Under the pieces are notes generated by a model. It was not told the origin of the DNA. It ran no database searches and saw only the letters and a program-made list of their open reading frames with translations. Shown here piece by piece: positions 32,774 through 43,783 of a DNA stretch of 44,624 bases. The stretch is from assembly GCA_009801015.1 (NCBI GenBank), contig VHZZ01000002.1, positions 1,080,503-1,125,126 on the forward strand. The letters are read 5' to 3'. The stretch comes from Silene noctiflora (Eukaryota > Streptophyta > Magnoliopsida > Caryophyllales > Caryophyllaceae). The translations under genes and the position numbers were made by a program. Position 1 is the first letter of the stretch, and each line of letters begins with the position of its first letter.

Positions 32774-33268
32774 CTTGATCAAAGTTTAGGTTTGGATCAT
32801 AAAAATGAACCGGCCAAACTATATGGTCTGGATCAAACTCAAACTGAATTTAGTTAGGTTCGATCCTCGGTCCATATTTTTTAAAAAATTTGATTTTTCG
32901 TCCGGTTCACTCAAAAACCAGTTAATTTCAGTGCGGATCGAATAGATTGAGTCAAATTAGTTTTCTAAATTAAGGAAAAAAATACACGTAATTGTTACCT
33001 AGGACTATTTCTTTGGGCTAGAGCTTGGGCCACAAGGAAAGTTAAAGACAATTCACATTAGTCTAGTATGTATAGTAAATGTTTTTATATTAGTCTACGG
33101 TGAGAGAAAAGAAAATACATCGGATATATTAACTCAGATTTTTTATTTTTTTTTAGTATAAGTATATTTTTCCTAAGTTTAGTACCTAAAACTTTATTTG
33201 TTTTTGAGCATATGTGTATTTTTTTGAGTTTATTAAAGTTTACAAGTTAGATTCTAAGTTTATATATA
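32774..33268. other. Intergenic, no gene seen
   Basis: Sequence with many stop codons in all frames. GGTTCGATCC and TCGGTCC words at 32850-32900 resemble worn repeats. Nothing could be named. Confidence 0.35.
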
Positions 33269-33359
33269 CTCCCTCCCATCCACACCAATGGTAACATGGA
33301 CCCACTTTTCTCCTCACAAAAAGTGGGTCCATGTTACCATTAGTGTGGATCGGAAGGAG
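33269..33359. mobile_element. Short Stowaway MITE forming a near-perfect hairpin
   Basis: A 91-bp element with CTCCCTCCCATCC and GGATCGGAAGGAG ends, flanked by TA at 33267-33268 and 33360-33361. Its arms, including GGTAACATGGACCCACTTTT and its complement, pair almost fully around an 8-base loop (CTCCTCAC). It is intergenic. Confidence 0.92.
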
Positions 33360-33769
33360 TAGTATTTTTGAGTTTTATTGGAATTTTATGAGCTTTTGAG
33401 CTGAATGTGTAAGTGAAAACTCAAAAACTTTATAATAAAACTCATGATTTTTAAAATAAAACTCAAAAACTTTTTTATAAAGCTCGAAAACTATACAACT
33501 GGGGGTAGGTAATCAAATGTATAAACATGGTCATTCATGTACCAGTTAATCTTGTGTACGACTAACATAGTGTAAAACAGATTCAAACATCAATATGTTA
33601 CGGAGTAAAAATAATGATTCAAAGTAAGGGTATTGATCGGTCAGATATTAGGCCAGATCAAATTTTGTGGACTGAAAATCAAACAAGGTAAAATTTAGAA
33701 CTCACATGAAAGAATTGAGTTCATGTGGTAATTTATAACTCAAATGATTTAAATTTCTTCCACTAATTC
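33360..33769. other. Intergenic, A/T-rich, no gene
   Basis: The words AACTCAAAA and CTTTTGAG recur at 33370-33490 on both strands. Nothing else was recognised. Confidence 0.35.
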
Positions 33770-33957
33770 CAGGGGTGTCCAAAGTCACGGGCAACCACGG
33801 GCGTGGGAACCGGGCCTCCGCTTTTGGTCATTATATTACGAGATTTTATTAATGAAATTCAATACAAACTTCAAAGTATAATATACTTGTGTATTCATAT
33901 TTGGGGCCTCATTTTTCCGTGTCGCACCGGGTCTCCATTTTTTTTTAGACGCCCCAG
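33770..33957. mobile_element. hAT-type MITE
   Basis: A 188-bp element flanked by a perfect 8-bp direct repeat, actaattc, at 33762-33769 and 33958-33965. The ends are CAGGGGTGTCCAAAG and, on the other strand, CTGGGGCGTCTAAAA, a hAT-type terminal repeat with one mismatch in the CAGGGG core. It is GC-rich at its ends and A/T-rich in the middle. Confidence 0.82.
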
Positions 33958-34119
33958 ACTAATTCACATGACATAACCCAAATGTTTTTGGTTGTCACGA
34001 AGGAAATTGTTGTGTATGAGTGTATGACTATGTTATACACGTAAAAGATACTACCCTGTAGAATTTTATGAACTTGGAGTGCAAGGAAAATTAAATATTT
34101 TATATGAATAGTGTTACAA

Positions 34120-34829
34120 CTAGTTTAAAATCGCACGATGAATGCTCGGTATTTATAAAGTTTTTATTTTTGTATTATTTAATCATGCTAAATTAATACC
34201 TCATTATTTTTTTTCATATTTCACGTCATTATATTTTGATATGAGTAAAAAAAAAACTTGAACTGTAAAATTATTCAAAAAGCTGAGTAAAATTGAAATG
34301 TAAAATAATAGTAGTATCTCATTAACGTAATTGTTTATTTTTCCCGTTTTTGCATTTTGTTTCAGGAAAAAAAAATTAAAACTGAAGATTAATTCAAGAT
34401 AACTGAGTAATGGGTTGAAATGTATGTTTTCTAAAAAGTTATTTATACAATAAAACTAATGATTCCAATTTATAAATTCTGTCAATTTTATTTTTTTGTC
34501 ATGAAAGTCATCAAAACGATTTATAATTTTGTTCATACATAATATAACTCAAGTCATTCTCAAATAATGACATCAATAAAAGATTTAATATTTTATAGTT
34601 TTATATTATTTATATTTTAATTAAAATATTATAGTTTAGTGATTAGTGAAAATTATATAATTTGAGGAAAAGATTAATTTCAACGAAAAAATTATATAAT
34701 GAAATACATTATAATTATCAATTTCTTTATTTTGTGAATATAATTAAATTATCAATAACTTCCTTATTTAAAAAGATGTTTTTAGAGGAAAAATACGTGA
34801 GTTCACCTATTCTTTTAGTATATAGGAGA
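34120..34829 (-). mobile_element. Non-autonomous Helitron (copy 3), reverse strand
   Basis: On the minus strand the element starts TCTCCTATATACTAAAAG (34829 leftwards) and ends CTAG (34123-34120), preceded by A and followed by T. Its 5' 50 bases match copy 2 at 21779. The 3' hairpin is degraded (CCGAGCATTCATCGTGCGA), so this copy is older than copies 1 and 2. It is 710 bp and non-coding. Confidence 0.85.
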
Positions 34830-35713
34830 TGTTAGTCTATTGTAAAACATACCTGCTTGAGGATGGGGAGAGATGCAATCGAGCCCCTACCCCGATGGAA
34901 GCACTACACAAATTAGCTGGTGATATATATAATCTTTTATTTATTTATTTTGACGGTTTTTCCAATGATATGAAAAATATTGTATTACGATTATTAGAAA
35001 CTTTAAAAGGCGGGAAACATTGAGAGTGCAAACGAGGATGTGAACATAAATAAAACTCGTGTATAAGATTCGTTATATATTAATCAAAGGATAAAACATA
35101 CAAAAACAAATGAGAGAAATTACCACACGAAGTTAATTATTGCGATGAAAATTGAATACGTCACGATATAAGATTTTAATAATAATTACTCGTATAATGA
35201 TGATATGTAAACGTAATATTAAGATCATAAATACGTTTTAATAACAAGATATTCTAATGATTTCATGAATTTATTAGCTACATGTTCTTATCTCCAATTG
35301 AAATTACATACTATTATGATGGAATAGTATGCCATCTCAAGTTAGAAGGGAACACTAAACAACAACGACGACAACGACGACGACAATAAAATAGTTCAAC
35401 TGTTAAAAAAAAGTTGGATCCATTAACATGAATCCTCATCTAATTCCGTTTTATTAGGTTTGAATCCGCTAATACCAACACAGATAACAAAACAAAGTAA
35501 AAGAAAACAATAACTGATATAACCAAGACAAGTATGTTTGTAAAACAAATACAACAAAGTAAGAAAAATGTAAGAATCGAAATGCAAGCGGAAAAACCGT
35601 TTGTAAAACGAATGGAGATTATATGTCACTTTAAAAAAAAATAAAAAAAAAAATCTTTAAGTAAAACGTTTAAAGATAATTATATACGGAGTATCTAAAA
35701 CTCAAATAACTCT
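34830..35713. other. Intergenic, A/T-rich, no gene
   Basis: Repetitive A/T-rich sequence with short simple repeats (CAACGACGACAACGACGACG near 35365-35385). No coding frame of note. Confidence 0.35.
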
Positions 35714-36155
35714 TCAACATGAGTTCTTTCTTTCCACAATACCTTTACGATGGCTTACCCTCACCATACTCTCACTAATTCCCAAAACATTCATATCTCT
35801 TTCAATCACTTTTATTCATGTTTGTTTCGATCTTCCATTTCCTCTAACCTCATTATCCATTCTCCACCGAATTCTTCACACATGTGCCTCTGATGCTCTC
35901 CGCCGCACATGATCAAATCACCTTAAACTATTTTCTCTCATCTTATTTTCAATTGACGCAACACCTACACTTTTCAAACCACCTCATTCCTCAACCTAGT
36001 ATATATTACTTCTCCAAATCTTGTTGAAAAACACTGCTAGTCATTCTAGTCCTTTCTCCTCTAAACATCTCCCCACTTCAATAGGTATGCCATTAGGTCT
36101 TTCCGCTTTCTTCAATCTCGTCTTCTTTGATGCCAATTTAACCGTATCTTTTCAA
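35714..36155 (-). pseudogene. Decayed non-LTR retrotransposon reverse-transcriptase fragment
   Basis: On the minus strand, fragments read ALKKAERPNGIPIEVGRCLE with EKGLE and FFNKIWRSN, then NLRWFDHVRRRASEAHV, then RDMNVLGISESMVRVSHRKG. These match, in order, the GPDGIPIEVWK part of the RT palm, the RLRWFGHVxRR C-terminal motif and the DMxxLxLTExMAxDRxxWR tail of RTE-like plant LINEs. Frames shift and stops (at least four) break the reading, and the part between palm and C-terminus is missing. It is clearly dead. Confidence 0.8.
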
Positions 36156-36304
36156 AATCTCCGCATAAGTTTCTGATTTAAAATGAACTACATACAAAGT
36201 CAAGGACGATAGAACTATTAACTATTTGAACCAAGCGAATTTTTCATACTAAAAGCAACAATACTGCACTATAAAAAAAAAAATCAATTAGGACTAGTAT
36301 TCCA

Positions 36305-36407
36305 TATTAGGACTAGTAAAGTGAAGTGTAATAACCAATGATAAACTCATATGCTGCTCATATGAAAAATCCGCTTGGTTTTACACTTCACTTTACTAGT
36401 CCTAATA
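36305..36407. mobile_element. Small foldback MITE
   Basis: The left arm TATTAGGACTAGTAAAGTGA pairs with the right arm TCACTTTACTAGTCCTAATA. The arms continue as AGTGTAATAACCA and TGGTTTTACACT, for a perfect or near-perfect stem of about 33 bp. A partial ATTAGGACTAGTAT copy lies just upstream at 36288-36300. No superfamily was assigned. Confidence 0.8.
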
Positions 36408-36410
36408 TCG

Positions 36411-36432
36411 AATAATAATAATAATAATAATA
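36411..36432. repeat. (TAA)n microsatellite
   Basis: About seven AAT/TAA units follow the foldback element directly, with further TTATTATTACTATTAT just downstream. Confidence 0.85.
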
Positions 36433-36713
36433 TCAATCTTTATTATTATTACTATTATGAATATCAATCTTTACAAAATTACCAAATTCACTCGATTATA
36501 AAATACTTAATTAGTTGTTTTACCTAAAATAAATGTGATCAAGTTAGGTACAATATTTTTTGTTTATAATATCTAGTGATATACTGATATCTTGCATGTT
36601 AAACGTTCCTATAGGATATGGTGCCCTATATGAGCTACATGGTGCAGGCATGAAACAATGTATGTAATGTTACATCTTAATTATACTTATACATCTGAAC
36701 TTAACAACAACCA

Positions 36714-36785
36714 GCCGTCTTAGCTCAGTGGTAGAGCGCGTGGCTTTTAACCACGTGGTCGTGGGTTCGATCCCCACAGACGGCG
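36714..36785 (+). tRNA. tRNA-Lys (anticodon TTT)
   Basis: A 72-nt cloverleaf: acceptor GCCGTCT with AGACGGC, D stem GCTC/GAGC, anticodon stem CGTGG/CCACG around loop CTTTTAA (anticodon TTT), T stem GTGGG/CCCAC with loop TTCGATC, and discriminator G. The internal pol III boxes are intact (TAGCTCAGTGG and GGTTCGATCC). T-rich runs about 20 bases downstream can end transcription. It decodes AAA and AAG lysine codons. Confidence 0.97.
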
Positions 36786-36892
36786 TTGCAATTGTTCTAT
36801 ATTTTCTAATATTTTTTAACAAGTCATTAACAACATAGACGACTCTACGGAGTAATATTTTTTCTTTTTTTATATTTTTTCTAGAACTTTTG

Positions 36893-36917
36893 GGTTCGAT
36901 CTCCACAAACGACATTT
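36893..36917 (+). repeat. tRNA-Lys 3'-end fragment
   Basis: TTGGGTTCGATCTCCACAAA followed by CGACA resembles the T arm and acceptor end of the intact tRNA 105 bp upstream (GTGGGTTCGATCCCCACAGA then CGGCG). The D and anticodon parts are absent. It is a partial duplicate or relic. Confidence 0.6.
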
Positions 36918-36994
36918 CTATTACGTTTTCCTTTTTATATTCGTTTTTTTTTCTTTGTGTGAACTTTTTTTTATATTCGTAAGAGCTTAATCTA

Positions 36995-37078
36995 AATTAT
37001 ATTTTCGAGTGACATTATAATACGTTTTCATAACCGAATTATATTTTCGAGTGACATTATAATACGTTTTCATAACCG
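36995..37078. repeat. Tandem duplication, 2 x 42 bp, in the PPR gene leader
   Basis: The unit starting AATTATATTTTCGAGTGACA and ending TTTTCATAACCG is present twice, identically, at 36995-37036 and 37037-37078. The perfect match suggests a recent event. It ends 33 bp before the PPR start codon. Confidence 0.95.
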
Positions 37079-37111
37079 AAACCACACAACAGGTCATTAA
37101 ACAACAGTGAA

Positions 37112-39232
37112 ATGAAGCTATCAATTAGAACTACCAGCAATCTACTCTCCGGCAAGTTTGGGCTCCTTCGCCGCCTCTCAACCACCGCAACGCCGCCGCA
37201 ACAATGGTCTGGAAATCCCATTAAAATCAACAAGGTGGAACTATACAGGAAATTATCAGAGGTGGGTTTAACAGGTCAAAAAGTGACGGATGTTCTGCAT
37301 AATTTAACAGTTAATGGAGTACAGCTTGATAATGCCGACCTTTTTTTCTGTCTTAATAGGCTTCGTCAGTATCGCCGTTATAACCACTGCCTCGAGGTTT
37401 GCTTTCTTTATCTTACGACTTTCGATCTCCGTCTCAGTCATTTGTTTATCGCTGATTAATATATTTCGACAAGGAATAAAAAGGTGAACAATTGATCGGG
37501 ACAAAGNGAATACTTCATTTGTTTACTGCCAAAATGAACATAAAGTTTGTATCTTGATAGTTCATTGCGATTTTTAATACAAAGGGTAAGGCAGTGTACA
37601 TTCGACCCCCTTACCTGTGCAATTTGTGGGAGATATTGAGGCACGGGGTAATTCATTTGTTTACTGCTCAAATGAACATAAAGTTTGTAACTTGATTGTT
37701 AATTGTGTACGCCCATGGCATACATTTAAATTAGCACAAATTCTCATTTGTGACGGGCTAAATCTGTCACAAGCTTCTGACGTGAGACAAGTATGCAAGT
37801 GGGAGGGTAAGTGGGGAGGGCAAGTGGGAGGGGTTGTGAGACGTCACAAGCAAATTAGATGTTCGTGGTATTTTAATGTCTATTTTGTCTGTATACAAAT
37901 GTCTATCTTGTGTATAACCATCCTTCACAACAAAGGATTATGTCTGGAAGCACTTTCCGCTTGATGTTGTGTACTNAAATCTTATACCTTTGCCTAATGC
38001 AGATCCTTGAATGGATGGAGAAGGGTTCAGTTGACTTCAGAAATCATGCGTTACGTTTAAATTTAATATATAACCTTAAGGGAATTGACGAAGCCGAGTC
38101 ATATTTTTTTTATCTTCCTCCAAAAGCGAAGAAACCTGTCATGTATGGCACTTTGCTTAATTGCTACTGCAGTAGTATGATGCCTGTTAAAGCATTGGCT
38201 CTTTTCAGAAAGATGGACGAGATGAACTGTGTGTCAAGCAGTTTGATTTTTGACAATCTTATGAGCCTATACATGAAAATAGGTCAGCCAGAGAAGGTGN
38301 ATTCTCTTGTGCAGGAGATGAAGCAGAGGAACATCCCCCTAAGCAATGTCTCGTACTCTATCTTACTGCAGAGTTGTGGTCATCTGAAGGATCTTTGGGG
38401 CTTAGAACAAGTTATGGCGGAGGTTGAAAAACACAGCTTTTTGAAAAATGACTGGACAATATATAGCTGTCTTGCCACAGCGTATATTAATCTCGGTGAA
38501 ATTGAAAAAGCTGTCTCAACTTTGAGAAAGCTAGAAGAGATTTTAGACTATTCAAACTTCCTTGACCGCACTACGTACCATCATCTGATTAGCTTGTCTG
38601 CCAGAACTGGTAACAAAGACTCGGTCTTTCAGGCATGGGGTAAGCTTAAATCAAAATTTACGGAGTGTCACAATAAAAGCTACCTCATTATGCTTCAAGC
38701 ATTATCAAAACTAGACGACATTGAGGGTCTAAAAATGGTGTTAGCGGAGTGGGAATCTAGGTACAAGAGTTATGATATTAGGTTACCAAATGTTGTTATC
38801 CATGCTTACTTGATGCATGGAATGCTCAAACCTGCTGAACTGCTTTTTAAAGAAACTATTAGTCGTAATGTTGGGCAAAAGTTATGGTATCCTCATATCT
38901 GTTTCATGGATTATTACCTGGAGAAAAAACAGTTTGATTCTGCTCTAATGCATATGGAAGCAGCTTACTGGAATGGGGGGAAACTGTCTTCAGATAAGTT
39001 CGGTTCACTCTTTGAGCATTTCGTACAAGAGAAAGATACTTGTGGCGCTGAAAAGTTATGCAACATGTTAAAGAATGTTCAGGCTTTAGATTCAGAATCC
39101 TACTTGTGGCTGCTTCAGACTTATGTAGCTGCTGGCAAAGAAATTTCTGGATTACGTCAGAGGATGAAGGAAGATGGTATAAATATCAGTTCTGAACACG
39201 AGGAGTTGCTCCGCAAGATAGACAGGAGTTGA
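37112..39232 (+). CDS. Pentatricopeptide repeat protein, P class, probably mitochondrial
   Basis: Two exons, 37112-37396 and 38003-39232, join in frame to 504 aa. The N-terminus (KLSIRTTSNLLSGKFGLLRR) is basic, serine-rich and lacks acids, like a mitochondrial presequence. PPR helical pairs run through exon 2, e.g. MYGTLLNCYCSSMMPVKALA with LFRKM, FDNLMSLYMKIGQPEKV, SYSILLQSCGHLKDLWGLEQ and YHHLISLSARTGNKDSV. No E/DYW editing tail is present, so it is a P-class RNA-binding protein of the type of Arabidopsis At1g02370 or At4g01990. One N at 38300 leaves residue about 195 unknown. The 606-bp intron contains an imperfect direct repeat (see 37514). Confidence 0.92.
37514..37702. repeat. Imperfect direct repeat of about 50 bp in the PPR intron
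   Basis: TTCATTTGTTTACTGC with AATGAACATAAAGTTTGTA and CTTGAT occurs at 37514-37564 and again at 37652-37702, 138 bp apart. One copy may be a worn transposon end or a local duplication. Confidence 0.8.
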
Positions 39233-40204
39233 CTTCTAGAGTGACTCAACAGCGTCTGTGATATGGAGTTCCAGTTACGTTCAAATAAGGAGAACAAAGA
39301 TTTTTCCTCGTGGTACTTTTGTGACTAACTCAGTGGACTAAGTTTTTTAGCTTTTCTCTCCATGGTAGTTCATCTTAGATTGCATAATCTATAGTAGGAC
39401 TGAGAACTTGCAGGAACATTGAATTTCTTGAATCTAGTTATCAGTTTCATGAAATTGTATGTTCAATTCTCTTTAATAGCAAGATGCTTAAGGCTATAAT
39501 TCACGCTTCAAATGGCTTCACCGGGGCATCTGTTTTCACATTGTTCCGAAGTTCATGGGAAGCTCTCTAGGGCGGACAGAAGTCTTATTTGTGGTTAAAC
39601 TCATGTGGCCATTGTTTGTGGTCGCACATATGGTGCGTGTGAGTATTTCAGTTCCTATTAACTACAAGACCGTTCAAAGCATGTAGTCTTACGTCCTTTT
39701 GGGAATCATGGTTTGCAGAATTGCAGGTGAATCGGAAAGGAAGTGTTTTGAGATTTTCAAGCAATGCATTATTAGAAATGCTGTGAAAGATGTTGGGACC
39801 CTATTGTTGCAGAAGAGGAAAACTTTGAACTTCAGTTCGCAGGAACCGAGTTAAATGTGACACATTGCAGATGTGCAGTACTTCATTTTAGGTTACAGGA
39901 ATAAATCCTAGCAGTGCAATCCTAATTAGTTGATGATCTCATTTCCGTGTGAGCAAGATTGATAGAATTTTCTTGAGGGATGCAAGAGATTAATCGCTCT
40001 ATTTCAGTCTCGTACAAGAATTTAGTAATGCTAATTATGCTAGTATTTATGATAATTTGTTTTGCATTAATCTTTATCACGGTCCTCATACATCACACAA
40101 TGATTCTAATCCATGCTTTTACAACCAGTTCATTTCTAATATAGATCAAACTACCTTCAAGTAGTTTCTGATTAAACTATCTATACAAAAATAGGATCGA
40201 ACAA
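39233..40204. other. Intergenic between convergent genes: 3' UTRs
   Basis: Roughly the first 200 bases are probably the 3' UTR of the PPR mRNA; the last 150-200 bases are probably the 3' UTR of ZIP6 on the other strand. The middle carries short protein-like stretches (near 39720-39850) that I cannot place in a family. Confidence 0.4.
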
Positions 40205-43121
40205 TTAAGCCCAAAGAGCGAGTATTGACATAGATGTGGACCCAAGGACTAGAGCAACAAAACAGCCCTTCTTTAGGGTTGGTTCCGAGCTCATCATCTT
40301 ATTATGGAAGAAGTCTGCAGAAATTAGATCAACGAGAGCCATGTAGATGAGTATACCCGAAGAAAGAGACCCTAATAAACCTTCAAGAATCAATGCATTG
40401 GCGCTACTGTCATCATACCCTGTCACTGAAAATATGAGCATCCCCAAAACTATGCCCACCGGTGTTGTCACTGAGAACATGAAGCACATATACGCCGTTG
40501 TCTTGAAGCTGAACCCGGCCTGTTGAGCAAATAAATATTCAAGATTGTCACTTATAAAACTTTTATACTGTATAATGTAGTGAACATGAGGCATAGTCCA
40601 TGCAGTATTTTATATGACAAAGAATTGCAGGAAATCTCACTGTCCCCTGCATATAGGCTTTTGACTGTGTCGCGAACCCCTTGAATGAAAGGGATCGACG
40701 AAGGTAAAGAGACGCCTTCTCTGGGGTGTTTGTTACGAATTTGAACACGTGAACTCTAAAATCACAAGCCCAAGCATAGGACCATTAGACGAACAGTACG
40801 TTGGTAGAGGATGGAAACACCCTTATAGTGACTCGATAATACAGAAAAGGCAGATTCCATGGAGCACCTATATTTCTCTTTAAAACAAATTAGTAGACAA
40901 ATTCCTAGTCAGTGAACCACACAACTTTGTCATGATAGGAACAAAAAGGCTAAATAAAGATGATAATGCTTGATGCGTCTTATACGCAACTGCAAATCGT
41001 AGCAAATATCCTCAGTTCTAGTATCGCTTTCACCATTTCACATCACAAGCCCTTTTTATTCTCCCCCTCCCTTTCTTACAAAATGACTTCAGCCTAAACA
41101 AACATATATCCATTTTCGGTATTCCCATCTCACATACGTCTTATATCCCTAGTAAGCGGGATCAAACATCTGCACTGTAGGAAAGTGTTACCGAAATTAA
41201 GTACCACATATTTCCTTGTGTTCCTTTGCCTACAAGGCTACAATACACTTTTCATGATCAAACCAAATAATTGCATGCTTTGTGCAAATTGGTAGTTTAA
41301 CTAGCTACAAACGTAACCTTATACATGACGTTCGACTCGTTTTTTCTTTTATTTTTTCCGCCACAACACAGCCCGACACTTGAAGTGACCGACAACCGTT
41401 ACGACACTTCAACACTTCATTTCAGACCAAAAAAAAATGAAAATTTGCAGAAAATAACATATCCAACACTGGAACACCATATCATACCCGACACTTGCGG
41501 CCGAATCAGAGTAACATAGCATGTCCCACAAAAAATGGAAGGTGAGTCCCAACTTTCTCGTGATAGTGGGGTGATGACTCACAAGTCACAAGCCTACCGC
41601 ACTTGGATGCCTATGTACTTTAAAGTCAAGTCCATCCACATCAACATTCCAAAGTTAGCCTCATAAATCCCAAATTATGACTATGCTCCATTAAAATTAG
41701 GTTCACTAATCACTAATTCACTATACTTTAAAAAGAATGACAACTATCACTATTCCACTACTCAATTGTAATCTTGTGATTTTTAGCATTTCAATTCCAC
41801 AATTAAATCCACCTTATACTTTAAAGAGTGATACCTTCACAAGTAATCCTAATCAAATATTATCAATGTGACAAAAGCCAAATTAGGTGCATAATCCACT
41901 TATCCTTAATAATATTACTCCCTATGTCCCGTTCATTTGTTGTCCTTTCTATTTTAAGAATGAACTTGATGAGCAATTTGTTATTCACACTCAATCTGTT
42001 CCACTCGTCAAACCAAAGGACAGTAATTGACCGGGACGGAGTGAGTAATTGACACTCTCATTAATAAAAGATTCCATTTTTTTTTTTAACTTTTGTCTCA
42101 TTTTTCATTATGTGATTAACACCATAATCCAATACAAACAACTACTAACAACTAACAACAATTTCTTCCAAGATTATACATTTCTTTTACTCTCACATTT
42201 GCCATTAATCAACAAATTAAACCCTAGAGTACTCGTAATATTTTAATCAAAGATAAACATATAATTCGACAAGTGGTACACTACTCATGACTTAATCGAC
42301 TGAACTAACTAATTCGACAACTAATTACTACTTCCTTCGTTCCAATCATTCCGCATGTACTAAACCTAACAAGCTGATTAGGGACGATACTTAATTACTC
42401 ATGACTTTATCGACTAAACTAGCTGAGAGAAAGCGAGAATAAAACGAACCTGAGCAATGCAACCACCAAGGCCCATGCCTTCAAAAATCTGATGAAAAGA
42501 AAGAGCAGCAACGAGAGGACGAATAGTACAAACATTCTGAGACATCCCCATAGTTACACCAATAATCACAGAATGAAAAATAATCCCAATTTCCAACACC
42601 TGCGACACCATCCTCTGTCTGGCCTTCTCCGCCGCCACCTCATCAACCACCACTTCCTCACACTCTCTCTCCTCCATGTCACCCTTCACCACCACCATCT
42701 TCTCCAATTTCTGGTAACTCGGCGGCGCGTGGAGTTCCGCGTGGGATGAGTTTGCAGTCAGGTCAACAAGCAGCGCCAACAACGCACCAATAAGAGTGAC
42801 TAAACCAGAAAAGGGGAAGTCTTTCCAAGGGTGGCGCGTGGAGACAGCACAATCAGCAAGCGCGTCGAAAGCATCGGGTAAGACGTGGACGAGGGAAGTT
42901 GATAGAATTACGCCGGCGGCGAAACATTTAATTACGAGAATAGCTTTGTCGTAGAGGGGTTTGCCGTGGAAGGATTTGGCGAGGAGGACTGGGGAGGAAA
43001 TTCCGATGACGCTGGTTAGGAAGATGACGAGGATTGAAGCGGTTTTGACGTGGGTGGCGGCGGTGCTGTTCCGGCATAGGAGTTCGTGGGCAGCTGCGTC
43101 AGGAAGGCCGCACGACGGCAT
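40205..43121 (-). CDS. ZIP6: ZIP-family metal transporter, ZIP6-like
   Basis: Two exons, 43121-42450 and 40519-40205, join in frame to 328 aa (Arabidopsis ZIP6 is about 340). Transmembrane segments and motifs match ZIP6: [52 protein letters not shown]. The metal-path histidines are present in TM4 ([12 protein letters not shown]183) and TM5 ([12 protein letters not shown]210). The C-terminus ends [13 protein letters not shown]. The cytoplasmic loop between TM3 and TM4 is acidic and basic rather than rich in histidine repeats. ZIP proteins bring Zn2+, Fe2+ or other divalent metals into the cytosol; the substrate here is inferred. The 1.9-kb intron carries a Stowaway MITE. A Helitron lies about 225 bp upstream of the start codon. 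Confidence 0.94.
41918..42045. mobile_element. Stowaway MITE in the ZIP6 intron
   Basis: A 128-bp element with CTCCCTATGTCCCG and CGGGACGGAGTGAG ends, flanked by TA at 41916-41917 and 42046-42047. The interior matches the Stowaway at 21383 (TTGTTGTCCTTTCTATTTTA and CAAAGGACA), so both belong to one family, with a shorter interior here. Confidence 0.92.
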
Positions 43122-43262
43122 GCCGTAAGGAGGACTGACTGATTGACTGACAAGGGAATTTGGGGGAAATTTGAGAGAGAGAGAGGACTGACTACTGACT
43201 ACTGACTAGTCTGTTAAGTCTCTGGAGGTGTGTGGTTGTGCAAGTGTATTTGTCAATTTCCG

Positions 43263-43270
43263 TTTTTATA
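43263..43270 (-). promoter_or_regulatory. Candidate TATA box of ZIP6
   Basis: On the minus strand the sequence reads CATATAAAAACG, with TATAAAAA at 43270-43263, about 142 bp upstream of the ZIP6 start codon. The leader after it carries GACTGACT-type repeats (43135-43210). I saw no RTGTCGACAY zinc-deficiency element in this region. Confidence 0.5.
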
Positions 43271-43345
43271 TGGGGACTAGTCTTGTTGTAACGTGGTTTT
43301 ATTACAATATTATCGGCTTATCATAAGATTATTGTTGATGTAATA

Positions 43346-43782
43346 CTAGTATAGATCCCGTGCCACTGCGCGGTATATATATAAATTTTATTTTTTAGTT
43401 TATTATTTAAGTTGATACTTTATTAATATTTAATATTTCCCTCCATTTTATTTTGATATAAAAAAAATTAAAATGGAAAACTAATCAAAGAGAATTGAGT
43501 AAAGTTATGAAATGTGTATTTTTATGAAAGTACATATAGTCTATAGTTTAATACCAATTTTATTTTATTATAATGAAAAAAATCAAATTTTTATTTATTA
43601 TAATGAAAAAAAATTATAATTTTGAATTTAATTAAAAGATTAGAGTATAATTATAATAATATAATAAGATTATATTTTATGGAAAAGATAATAGTTTATT
43701 AAAAGAAAGTTTTAATTGTTTCCCTATTGAGTTGGATACATTTTGGAGGGAAAACTAAGAGAATTTTTAGTAGTAAGGGGGA
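43346..43782 (-). mobile_element. Non-autonomous Helitron (copy 4), reverse strand
   Basis: On the minus strand the element starts TCCCCCTTACTACTAAAAA (43782 leftwards) and ends with hairpin CCGCGCAGTGGCACGGG, ATCTATA and CTAG (43349-43346), preceded by A and followed by T. It is 437 bp, non-coding and shares both ends with copy 1 at 10745. Its 3' end lies about 75 bp upstream of the ZIP6 TATA-like motif. Confidence 0.85.
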
Positions 43783-43783
43783 T

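Noticed and set aside
36830-36920. A second complete tRNA gene
   Set aside because: Only the T arm and part of the acceptor are present; no D or anticodon arm can be folded.
42414-42449. Extension of ZIP6 exon 1 to residues VRFILAF
   Set aside because: This reads past a GT donor at 42449; joining to exon 2 restores the conserved CIAQAGF of ZIP proteins.
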